6,639 nt of DNA, from contig SKGJ01000048.1 in assembly GCA_007117525.1 (NCBI GenBank), positions 1 to 6,639 on the forward strand, read 5' to 3'. The notes beneath the pieces were generated by a model. The model had not been told where the DNA came from and searched no databases. It saw only the letters and a program-made list of their open reading frames with translations. The stretch's first letter is position 1. Each line of letters begins with the position of its first letter. Shown here piece by piece: positions 1 to 5,856 of the stretch. The stretch comes from Alkalimonas sp. (GTDB lineage Bacteria > Pseudomonadota > Gammaproteobacteria > Enterobacterales > Alteromonadaceae). The position numbers and the translations under genes are program-made.

Positions 1-2
1 TG

Positions 3-149
3 CAGCAGACCGGTGCCTTTGACTACACCCGGCAAAAAGCCGAGCAAGAAGCCGAAAAAGCCAAAGCTGCACTGGGCATTCTGCCAGACAGTCCTTACAA
101 ACAGGCATTGAAACAATTAGCCGATTTATCGGTGGGCCGTAACAGTTAG
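3..149 (+). CDS. ispB: Octaprenyl diphosphate synthase, C-terminal end (partial)
   Basis: This is the last 48 codons of a gene that enters from the left edge and stops at TAG (147-149). The visible peptide contains DYTRQKAEQEAEKAKAALG and then ILPDSPYKQALKQLA, ending VGRNS. This matches the C-terminal helices of E. coli IspB (TRQRAEEEADKAIAAL, then VLPDTPW, ending AVQRDR) better than the related farnesyl synthase IspA. IspB is a cytoplasmic trans-polyprenyl synthase that extends farnesyl diphosphate with isopentenyl diphosphate to make the C40 side chain of ubiquinone and menaquinone. The aspartate-rich catalytic motifs lie upstream of the window and cannot be checked, so the family is firm but the exact chain length is inferred. 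No clear GC-rich terminator follows the stop codon. Confidence 0.85.
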   Translation, partial: QQTGAFDYTRQKAEQEAEKAKAALGILPDSPYKQALKQLADLSVGRNS

Positions 150-170
150 AGGCTGGGCGCTAGGTTATTC

Positions 171-202
171 TTTTCATGCAATGACAAATTCCTGTCTATA
201 CT
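171..202 (+). promoter_or_regulatory. Putative sigma70-type promoter for the small secreted protein gene
   Basis: TATACT at 197-202 differs from the -10 consensus TATAAT at one position. The -35 region is weak: TTCATG (173-178) gives an 18-bp spacer, and TTTTCA (171-176) a 20-bp spacer. Transcription would begin near 208-210, inside the left arm of the hairpin at 203-231. Placement between ispB and the next gene supports a separate promoter, but it rests on one good hexamer. Confidence 0.4.
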
Positions 203-231
203 AAGAGCAGAATCCAACAGATTCTGTTCTT
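203..231 (+). repeat. 12-bp inverted repeat (hairpin or operator) ahead of the small secreted gene
   Basis: The left arm AAGAGCAGAATC (203-214) and right arm GATTCTGTTCTT (220-231) pair over 12 bp around the loop CAACA. The only imperfection is G207 opposite T227, which is a G-U wobble in RNA. The inner seven pairs (208-214 with 220-226) are perfect. The repeat starts directly after the candidate -10 box and ends 12 bases before the first possible ATG. It could be an operator, a 5' leader structure or a weak terminator for ispB. The AT-rich stem and lack of a clean T-run after it argue against a strong terminator. Confidence 0.6.
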
Positions 232-258
232 TCAACGTAGCAGATGAGAAACCCTAGC

Positions 259-612
259 ATGAAAAAACTAATTGCAGCTTTGCTTTCACCCCTTTTTATC
301 GCACCTGCTTTGGCTGACCCACAAGCTGAAATGCTCTGTACCTTGGTGCAACAGGACGATAGAAACCAGCTTCGACGCTACCTTTCCGATAACCGGTTAA
401 ACTTACGAAACGTCTACGATGGGATCCGTTGCAATAATGAAACCTTGCTGCAATTTGCCATCAGCAATGAATCCTTTGATACCGGCAGTATTATCATTCG
501 ACAGGTACGTGCTGCTACTTTAGAGCAGGCTGGGTACGTCGACTGGGCTAACAATAATGGCCTTGGTCACTCCCAGCTGGTCAATGAGATTAAAACCCGA
601 ATCGGCGAGTAA
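259..612 (+). CDS. Small exported protein, DUF3718-like, function unknown
   Basis: The 117-residue product starts with a classical signal peptide: MKK, then a hydrophobic LIAALLSPLFIAPALA, with likely cleavage after ALA (residue 19), so it is probably periplasmic. The mature part of about 98 residues has two cysteines, Cys27 (EMLCTLV) and Cys58 (GIRCNNETLL). The pattern of DD-x-x-x-LRRYL, then LRNVYDGIRCN, then LLQFAISN recalls the DUF3718 family of marine gammaproteobacteria; this assignment is from memory. The two cysteines may form a disulfide in the periplasm. An in-frame ATG five codons upstream (244) is also possible. I prefer 259 because it gives the usual MKK signal-peptide start, although neither ATG has a good Shine-Dalgarno (only GAG at 246-248). 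The gene stands alone between ispB and the convergent lysS, behind its own candidate promoter and hairpin. No enzyme motif is visible. Confidence 0.8.
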   Translation: MKKLIAALLSPLFIAPALADPQAEMLCTLVQQDDRNQLRRYLSDNRLNLRNVYDGIRCNNETLLQFAISNESFDTGSIIIRQVRAATLEQAGYVDWANNNGLGHSQLVNEIKTRIGE

Positions 613-620
613 CCAGCATG

Positions 621-650
621 AATAAAAGGCCGGCTCTTTGATGCCGGCCC
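621..650 (-). terminator. Intrinsic terminator of the lysS transcript
   Basis: Read on the minus strand, GGCCGGC (649-643), an 8-base loop and GCCGGCC (634-628) form a 7-bp, fully GC stem, followed by TTTTATT (627-621). It begins 13 bases after the lysS stop codon. On the plus strand the same hairpin has no T-run after it, so it should be a poor terminator for the convergent small gene ending at 612. Confidence 0.85.
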
Positions 651-662
651 TACCCACAGAGC

Positions 663-2180
663 CTACTTCGCTTCTGGCCGCATGTGTGGAAACAGGATCA
701 CATCCCGAATCGAAGCGGCATCGGCCAACAGCATCACCAGGCGGTCTATACCAATGCCCTGGCCTGCAGTCGGCGGCAAGCCGTGCTCCAGCGCAGTCAC
801 AAAGTCCTCGTCGTAGAACATGGCCTCATCGTCACCGGCATCTTTTTGTTTCACTTGCTCCAAAAAGCGCTCGGCCTGATCTTCGGCATCGTTGAGCTCG
901 CTAAAACCATTCCCCAGCTCGCGTCCACCAATAAAGAATTCAAAGCGGTCGGTAATCTCCGGGTTATGGTCATTACGACGCGCCAGCGGTGATACCTCGG
1001 CCGGGTACTCAGTGATAAAGGTAGGATGACGCAACTTGGTTTCCACCAACTCGTCAAACACCTCCATCAGAATACGGCCATGGCCGTAGTTGGCTTTGAC
1101 TTCAATCCCCAGACTTTTCGCCAGTTCAGCCACGGCTTCACGCGTTGCCAGCTGCTCTTTGGTTACCGTCGGGTTGTAATGCAAAATCGACTCGGTGACC
1201 GACATCCGGGCAAAGGGCTTGCCAAAATCAAACACCTCGCCCTGATAGGGCACTTCGGTGCTGCCCAGCACTTCCAGCGCCAGACCACGAAACAACTTCT
1301 CCGTTAAGTCCATTAAGTCGTTGTAATCGGCATAGGCCCAGTAAAACTCCAGCATGGTAAATTCCGGGTTGTGGCGGGTCGAGACCCCTTCATTGCGGAA
1401 GTTACGATTGAGCTCAAATACTTTTTCAAAGCCACCGACCACCAGCCGCTTTAAATACAGCTCGGGCGCAATACGCAAAAACATCTGCATATCCAGCGCA
1501 TTGTGGTGGGTTTCAAATGGGCGTGCCGAGGCACCGCCTGGAATGCCTTGCAGCATTGGCGTTTCGACTTCTAAAAAGCCTTCATCATTGAAAAAGCGAC
1601 GGATATAGGCCACGGTTTTGCTGCGCACCAAAAAAGTTTTGCGCGATTGCTCGTTGGAAATTAAATCCAGATAACGCTGGCGATAGCGTGCTTCGTTATC
1701 GGTTAAGCCATGGAACTTATCCGGCAAGGGCCGCAGCGCTTTGGTCAGCAAGCGAATGTCCGTCAGCCAAACCGTTAATTCACCGGTCTGGGTTTTAAAT
1801 AAGTGGCCGCGGGCACCAATGATATCGCCCAGGTCCCACTTTTTGAATTGCTCGTTGTACACGCCTTCTGGTAGGCTGTCCCGGGCAACATAGAGCTGAA
1901 TTTTACCGCCCATATCCGCAATGGTGGTAAAGCTGGCTTTGCCCATGATGCGCCGGGTCATAATACGGCCACCCAGACTGACGGTGATTTTCTGCTCTGC
2001 CAGCTCTTCCTTGCTAAGGTGCCCATATTTGGCAATAAGATCGCTGGAAATGCTGTCACGCCGAAAATCGTTCGGGAACAGAAAACCGTCTTCGCGCAGT
2101 GCCGCCAATTTATGCTTTCGCTCAGCAATCAGCTTGTTAACGTCCTGAATTTCGTTATCTTGGTTCTGCTGTTCGGCCAT
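663..2180 (-). CDS. lysS: Lysyl-tRNA synthetase, class II
   Basis: This cytoplasmic enzyme charges tRNA-Lys with lysine using ATP. The 505-residue length equals that of E. coli LysS. An N-terminal OB-fold anticodon-binding domain (about residues 65-150, with [14 protein letters not shown] and KWDLGDIIG) precedes the class II catalytic core. Motif 1 is near 196-210 ([15 protein letters not shown]), motif 2 near 261-283 ([20 protein letters not shown]) and motif 3 near 475-485 ([11 protein letters not shown], with Arg480). The signature stretches [16 protein letters not shown] and [18 protein letters not shown] are intact. The start is supported by AGGA (2191-2188) seven bases ahead of the ATG. 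It lies 40 bp after prfB with no terminator between, so it is probably cotranscribed with prfB as in E. coli. It ends at TAG just before the terminator at 650-621. No key residue appears to be missing. Confidence 0.98.
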   Translation of the reverse strand: MAEQQNQDNEIQDVNKLIAERKHKLAALREDGFLFPNDFRRDSISSDLIAKYGHLSKEELAEQKITVSLGGRIMTRRIMGKASFTTIADMGGKIQLYVARDSLPEGVYNEQFKKWDLGDIIGARGHLFKTQTGELTVWLTDIRLLTKALRPLPDKFHGLTDNEARYRQRYLDLISNEQSRKTFLVRSKTVAYIRRFFNDEGFLEVETPMLQGIPGGASARPFETHHNALDMQMFLRIAPELYLKRLVVGGFEKVFELNRNFRNEGVSTRHNPEFTMLEFYWAYADYNDLMDLTEKLFRGLALEVLGSTEVPYQGEVFDFGKPFARMSVTESILHYNPTVTKEQLATREAVAELAKSLGIEVKANYGHGRILMEVFDELVETKLRHPTFITEYPAEVSPLARRNDHNPEITDRFEFFIGGRELGNGFSELNDAEDQAERFLEQVKQKDAGDDEAMFYDEDFVTALEHGLPPTAGQGIGIDRLVMLLADAASIRDVILFPHMRPEAK

Positions 2181-2220
2181 GTTTGATTCCTGAGTGTTGT
2201 AAGTAAAAGCGTGTCGTCAC

Positions 2221-3319
2221 TTATAAGCCGGCTTTTAAGCTGGCTTCGATAAATTTATCCAGATCACCATCCAGCACCGACTGGGTGTTGCGGGTCTCAA
2301 CGCCGGTGCGCAAATCCTTGATGCGGGAGTCATCCAGCACGTAGGAACGGATCTGACTGCCCCAACCGATGTCGGACTTGCTGTCTTCCAGCGCCTGCTT
2401 TTCCGCATTTTGCTTTTGCAGCTCCAGCTCGTACAATTTGGCACGCAGCTGTTTGAAGGCGTTGTCGCGGTTTTTGTGCTGAGAGCGATCATTCTGGCAC
2501 TGCACCACCGTATTGGTTGGCAAGTGGGTGATCCGGATGGCTGAGTCGGTCCGGTTGACGTGCTGACCACCGGCGCCGGACGCCCGGTAGGTGTCAATGC
2601 GCAAATCCGCCGGATTGATGTCGATTTCAATGTCGTCGTCCAATTCCGGTGCCACAAAGACTGAGGCAAAAGAGGTATGACGGCGATTGCCGGAGTCGAA
2701 CGGGCTTTTGCGCACCAGCCGGTGCACACCGGTCTCAGTGCGCAACCAGCCGTAGGCGTACTCACCACTGAACTTGATGGTGCAACCTTTGATGCCGGCA
2801 ACATCGCCATCGGTGACTTCGTACAACTCGGGGTTAAAGCCTTTTTCCTCGCCCCAGCGCAAATACATCCGCATCAGCATGCTGGCCCAATCCTGTGCCT
2901 CGGTTCCACCGGAGCCAGATTGAATATCCAGATAGCAATCGGACGCATCGTGCTTGCCGGAGAACATCCGGCGAAACTCCAGCAGCTCCAGCTGCTGCAC
3001 CAGCTCAGCCAGTTCGGCTTTGGCTTCTTCGAAGGTAGCTTCGTCGTCCGCTTCAACGGCCAATTCCAGCAAGCCGGCAACGTCTTCTACGCCCTGCTCC
3101 AGCTTTTGAATGGTACTGACCACCTGCTCCAACGCCGAGCGCTCTTTGCCAAGCGCCTGGGCCTTTTCCGGTTCATTCCAGATGGCCGGGTCTTCCAGCT
3201 CGCGGCTGACTTCCTCTAAGCGCTCTTGCTTGGTATCGAAGTCAAAGATACCCCCGAAGCACAGCAGTGCGCTCGGTAACATCTTTGATACTCTGGTGAA
3301 TGGGGTTGACTTCAAACAT
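2221..3319 (-). CDS. prfB: Peptide chain release factor 2, made by programmed +1 frameshift
   Basis: RF2 recognises UAA and UGA in the ribosomal A site and triggers release of the finished peptide. The gene is in two frames. Frame 0 starts at ATG 3319, behind AAGG at 3332-3329, and encodes 25 residues beginning [13 protein letters not shown] and ending VLRGYL before TGA (3244-3242). The +1 frame continues from GAC (3243-3241) as [12 protein letters not shown] to TAA at 2221. Joined, they give 365 residues, the same length as E. coli RF2. The SPF anticodon-like tripeptide is at 205-207 and the catalytic GGQ at 250-252 ([11 protein letters not shown]). Residue 246 is Ala, not the Thr of E. coli K-12. 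The N-terminal coiled-coil-like helical domain spans about 28-115. The ATG at 3315 opens a longer single-frame reading in the +1 frame but yields an N-terminus unlike RF2, so it is not the real start. The gene is followed at 40 bp by lysS. Confidence 0.97.
3241..3255 (-). promoter_or_regulatory. prfB: RF2 programmed +1 ribosomal frameshift site
   Basis: On the minus strand the site reads GGGGG-TAT-CTT-TGA-C. The GGGGG (3255-3251) is an internal Shine-Dalgarno-like sequence three bases ahead of the slippery CTT (3247-3245), and the in-frame stop is TGA (3244-3242) followed by C. In the known mechanism, low RF2 makes UGA decoding slow, so peptidyl-tRNA slips from CUU to UUU and reads GAC. The base before the G-run is C (CGG GGG), where E. 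coli has A (AGG GGG). This loses one possible pair with the 16S anti-Shine-Dalgarno. Confidence 0.96.
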
Positions 3320-3328
3320 GACGGAAAA

Positions 3329-3332
3329 CCTT
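3329..3332 (-). promoter_or_regulatory. prfB: Ribosome binding site that fixes the prfB start
   Basis: AAGG (3332-3329) lies nine bases upstream of the frame-0 ATG at 3319-3317. It supports that start, and therefore the frameshifted gene model, over the nearby ATG at 3315 in the other frame. Confidence 0.6.
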
Positions 3333-3343
3333 GCTGCGCTCAT

Positions 3344-3381
3344 AAAAAATTGGCGTGGATTGTAGCAAATTTCCACGCCAA
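3344..3381 (-). terminator. Intrinsic terminator between recJ and prfB
   Basis: On the minus strand TTGGCGTGGA (3381-3372) and TCCACGCCAA (3359-3350) form a perfect 10-bp stem around a 12-base loop, followed directly by TTTTTT (3349-3344). It starts about 20 bases after the recJ stop. It should end most xerD-dsbC-recJ transcripts before prfB, or act as an attenuator between them. Confidence 0.88.
3359..3367 (-). promoter_or_regulatory. Putative extended -10 promoter for prfB-lysS, inside the terminator loop
   Basis: On the minus strand TGC-TACAAT (3367-3359) fits an extended -10 element (TGn plus TATAAT with one mismatch). No good -35 lies 17 bases upstream, which extended -10 promoters tolerate. 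Transcription would start near 3352, inside the right arm of the terminator stem, leaving a leader of about 33 bases before the prfB ATG. Confidence 0.45.
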
Positions 3382-3400
3382 GGGCAGCAGTTTTCGCCGT

Positions 3401-5125
3401 TTATACGGCCATCATGTGCCGCACCAGCAATTGCAGGTTTTGCTGCTGACGGTACTCATTAATATCCAGTTGATAGGCCAGCCGGACTTGCTGCACATTG
3501 ACATCCGGCCAGTTGCGACGGTCGGCATTAAACCAGATGGCATCGAGCAATTGGCCGGAGCTGTGCTGCAGCATCAGTTTTAAATGCTTATCAGCCAACA
3601 CCTTTTGCTGCACCAATCGGAACTCGCCTTCAAACACCGGCTCTGGGAAGGCCTGGCCCCAAGGGCCGCTTTGTTGTAGCAAGTCGGCAAACTCCAGCGC
3701 CATGCAGTCCTGCGGCAGTTCGCCATCGGTCAACAGCTCGGCTTGCAGCATGTCTTCACTCACCCAGCGGCTGGCGATAAAATCGAGCGCCAACTGGAAG
3801 GTATCGAACCGATCCGCATCGATGGTCAAACCGGCCGCCATCGCATGGCCACCAAATTTTTTCAGCAAGCCGGGATACTGGCTGGCAATGGCTTCCAGCA
3901 TATCGCGGATGTGCAGGCCTGGAATGGAGCGGGCCGAGCCTTTGAGCTCACCGGCATCGCCCTCGGCAAAGACAATCACCGGCCGGTGGTATTGCTCTTT
4001 GATGCGTCCAGCCAGTATGCCAATCACGCCCTGATGCCAATCGGCCCGATAGAGGCACAAACAAGCCGGCAGCTCGCTTTGCTGCAACGACAGCTGCCGC
4101 AAAAACTGCTGGGCCTCTGCTTGCATGCTCTGCTCAATGGCCCGCCGCTCCACATTGAGCTCATCGAGCCTGGACGCCAGCTCGCGGGCCAGGCCAAGCT
4201 CCGGTGCCAACAAACAGCTGATACCCAGTGACATGTCATCCAACCGGCCGGCCGCATTCAGCCTGGGTGCCAACGCAAAGCCAAAATCGCTGGCGGTTAA
4301 ACGGCTGGCACTGCGGTTGGCCACATCGATCAATGCCTGAATGCCAGGCCGGCAACGACCAGAACGAATACGCTGCAAGCCCTGATGCACCAAAATGCGG
4401 TTGTTGCTGTCCAATGGCACCACATCGGCTACAGTGCCCAGAGCCACCAGATCCAGCAGCTCGGCTAGCTTGGGTTCTGTTAGCTGCTTGCTCTGAAACC
4501 AGCCCTGCTCACGCAAACGGGCCCGCAGCGCCAGCAGCAGGTAAAAGGCTACCCCAACCCCTGCCAGCGCTTTGCTGGGGAAGTCGCAGCCCGGCTGATT
4601 GGGATTGACAATGGCGTCGGCCGCAGGCAACTCGCTGCCGGCCAGGTGATGATCGGTGACCAGCACTTTCACCCCGGCGGCTTTGGCAACCGCCACGCCC
4701 TCGATGGCCGAAATACCGTTATCCACGGTGATAATAAGCTCAGCCCCTTGCGCCACCGCCAGCTCGGCGATTTCCGGGCTTAACCCGTAGCCGTACTCGA
4801 AACGATTCGGCACCAGGTATTCCAGGTACTTAAAACCAAAGGCTTTCAGCCCCGCCATCAAAACGGCTGTACTGGTCGCGCCATCGGCATCAAAGTCCCC
4901 GACAATGACAATGTGTTGCTGCTGCTCAAGCGCTGCTTGCAGCAGCTCGGTGGCCGCATCAATGCCCTTTAATTGCTGCCAGTCGGCCAGATCGGCCGCC
5001 GCACGACTCAAGGCTTTGACATCCTGGATGCCACGGCTTAAATAGAGCCGCTGCAATACCGGGTGTAAATCGGCACCCAGCGACTGCGCAGGCACCGGAC
5101 GTTGTTTTAACTGCTTGGTCAGCAT
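3401..5125 (-). CDS. recJ: Single-stranded-DNA-specific 5'-3' exonuclease RecJ
   Basis: RecJ degrades single-stranded DNA from the 5' end. It acts in RecF-pathway recombination, mismatch repair and base-excision repair in the cytoplasm, using Mn or Mg ions. The product has 574 residues against 577 in E. coli. The DHH phosphoesterase core shows GDFDADGATS (76-85), ITVDNGIS (132-139), TDHH (157-160) and LVALGTVADVVPL (226-238); these supply the metal-binding aspartates and histidines. GRLDDMSLGISCLL (293-306) begins the linking region. The DHHA1 domain carries ADWHQGVIGILAGRIKE (361-377), GSARSIPGLHIRDML (396-410) and GGHAMAAGL (425-433). The C-terminal part, about 455-565, fits the OB-fold. 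The start codon is three bases after the dsbC stop and has no obvious Shine-Dalgarno, which suggests translational coupling to dsbC. The stop is followed by the terminator at 3381-3344. Confidence 0.97.
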   Translation of the reverse strand: MLTKQLKQRPVPAQSLGADLHPVLQRLYLSRGIQDVKALSRAAADLADWQQLKGIDAATELLQAALEQQQHIVIVGDFDADGATSTAVLMAGLKAFGFKYLEYLVPNRFEYGYGLSPEIAELAVAQGAELIITVDNGISAIEGVAVAKAAGVKVLVTDHHLAGSELPAADAIVNPNQPGCDFPSKALAGVGVAFYLLLALRARLREQGWFQSKQLTEPKLAELLDLVALGTVADVVPLDSNNRILVHQGLQRIRSGRCRPGIQALIDVANRSASRLTASDFGFALAPRLNAAGRLDDMSLGISCLLAPELGLARELASRLDELNVERRAIEQSMQAEAQQFLRQLSLQQSELPACLCLYRADWHQGVIGILAGRIKEQYHRPVIVFAEGDAGELKGSARSIPGLHIRDMLEAIASQYPGLLKKFGGHAMAAGLTIDADRFDTFQLALDFIASRWVSEDMLQAELLTDGELPQDCMALEFADLLQQSGPWGQAFPEPVFEGEFRLVQQKVLADKHLKLMLQHSSGQLLDAIWFNADRRNWPDVNVQQVRLAYQLDINEYRQQQNLQLLVRHMMAV

Positions 5126-5128
5126 CGG

Positions 5129-5842
5129 TTAATTGGCCAGTTGCTGCGCCAGCGCCTCGGCCGGCTGATAGCCGGGGATCATCTGTCCACTCGGCAGCAC
5201 GATGGCAGGCGTGCCGGTCACACCAAAAGCCTGACCCAGCTGGTAATGCTGCGCCACCGGGTTGCGGCATTCGACAGCACTGACCGAACGACCGGCTTTG
5301 GCTCTGTCCATGGCACTGTTTTTATCCCGTGAGCACCAGATCGCCTCCAGGTCTTTACCGGTATCGGAGTTCATACCGCCACGGGGAAAGGCCAGGTAGC
5401 GCACTGTGATGCCGGCCTTGTAGTACTCGGTCATTTCCTGATGCAGCCGACGGCAAAAACCACAGCTTGGATCGGTAAAAATGGTGACTACATAGCGCTC
5501 ATTTGGGGCTTTGAACTCAATGTAGTCCGTCAGCTCTGCCAGCTTTTGCTGGCGCATCGGCCGAATCAGCTGCTCATTGACCAGTTCGCGGTTTTGAATA
5601 TCAAACAGGTTGCCTTCAAAGAAAAAGTTGCCGTCGTTGCTGACAAAGAACAAGCCGCGGTTGGTAAACACCTGAGCCAGACCTTCGACCGGCGAGGGTC
5701 CTACCGAGTCAACCTTGAGCCCAAGCTGCGTCAGTTGACGCTGAATGGCCGCTTCATCGTAGGCGGTTGCTGTCTCGGCAGCGAGCTGGGTGGCGGCTAA
5801 GCCGAATGCAAATACAAGCATGGAAAGTCGAAGCATTGTCAT
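5129..5842 (-). CDS. dsbC: Periplasmic thiol:disulfide interchange protein DsbC
   Basis: DsbC is a V-shaped homodimer that rearranges wrong disulfides in secreted proteins and is kept reduced by DsbD. The 237-residue product begins with a signal peptide (LRLSMLVFAFGLAATQLAA), cleaved probably near residue 20-22. The N-terminal dimerisation domain covers about 25-85, with a helical linker to about 105. The thioredoxin-fold domain follows, with active site Cys127-Gly-Phe-Cys130 in FTDPSCGFCRRLH. The cis-proline is Pro212 in GVTGTPAIV. Cys170 (AIWCSRDKN) and Cys192 (SAVECRN) match the structural disulfide of E. coli DsbC. The active site is CGFC, whereas the E. coli protein has CGYC. The ATG at 5842 is chosen over Met3 because AGGA lies eight bases upstream. 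It sits 14 bp after xerD and 3 bp before recJ, so all three are probably one transcript. Confidence 0.96.
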   Translation of the reverse strand: MTMLRLSMLVFAFGLAATQLAAETATAYDEAAIQRQLTQLGLKVDSVGPSPVEGLAQVFTNRGLFFVSNDGNFFFEGNLFDIQNRELVNEQLIRPMRQQKLAELTDYIEFKAPNERYVVTIFTDPSCGFCRRLHQEMTEYYKAGITVRYLAFPRGGMNSDTGKDLEAIWCSRDKNSAMDRAKAGRSVSAVECRNPVAQHYQLGQAFGVTGTPAIVLPSGQMIPGYQPAEALAQQLAN

Positions 5843-5850
5843 GACATGGT

Positions 5851-5854
5851 TCCT
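5851..5854 (-). promoter_or_regulatory. dsbC: Ribosome binding site of dsbC
   Basis: AGGA (5854-5851) lies in the 14-bp gap after the xerD stop and eight bases before ATG 5842. It favours that start over the ATG at 5836 (Met3), and over the out-of-frame ATG at 5847, which is too close and meets TGA after two codons. Confidence 0.75.
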
Positions 5855-5856
5855 GA

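Noticed and set aside
181..202. ATGACA (181-186) as the -35 box for TATACT
   Set aside because: The spacer would be only 10 bp, too short for a sigma70 promoter.
638..895. Plus-strand frame starting in the lysS terminator region
   Set aside because: It begins inside the terminator loop and runs antisense to the LysS motif 3 region, with an Arg/Pro/Ser-rich product typical of a shadow frame.
2235..2810. 191-codon open frame on the minus strand inside prfB
   Set aside because: It overlaps the well-conserved RF2 core in another frame, has low-complexity Pro/Ser/Thr-rich content, and has no recognisable domain. It is a shadow frame.
2677..3219. 180-codon open frame on the plus strand opposite prfB
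   Set aside because: It is antisense to conserved RF2 coding sequence, with no ribosome binding site or family signal. Long antisense frames are common in DNA of this composition.
3242..3244. In-frame TGA in prfB as a disabling mutation or sequencing error
   Set aside because: It is the conserved programmed frameshift stop, with the full slippery context and a 365-residue joined product.
3498..4034. 178-codon plus-strand frame opposite recJ, and a second one at 3743-4231
   Set aside because: Both mirror RecJ codons and look like translated complement. No promoter, terminator or domain supports them.
5441..5800. 119-codon plus-strand frame opposite dsbC
   Set aside because: It lies wholly within dsbC, which has every expected DsbC motif. 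There is no independent evidence for an antisense gene.
5839..5847. Two-codon ATG-TCA-TGA reading frame overlapping the dsbC start, as a possible regulatory mini-ORF
   Set aside because: Its ATG is only three bases from the AGGA, too close for normal initiation, and such short overlaps arise easily by chance.
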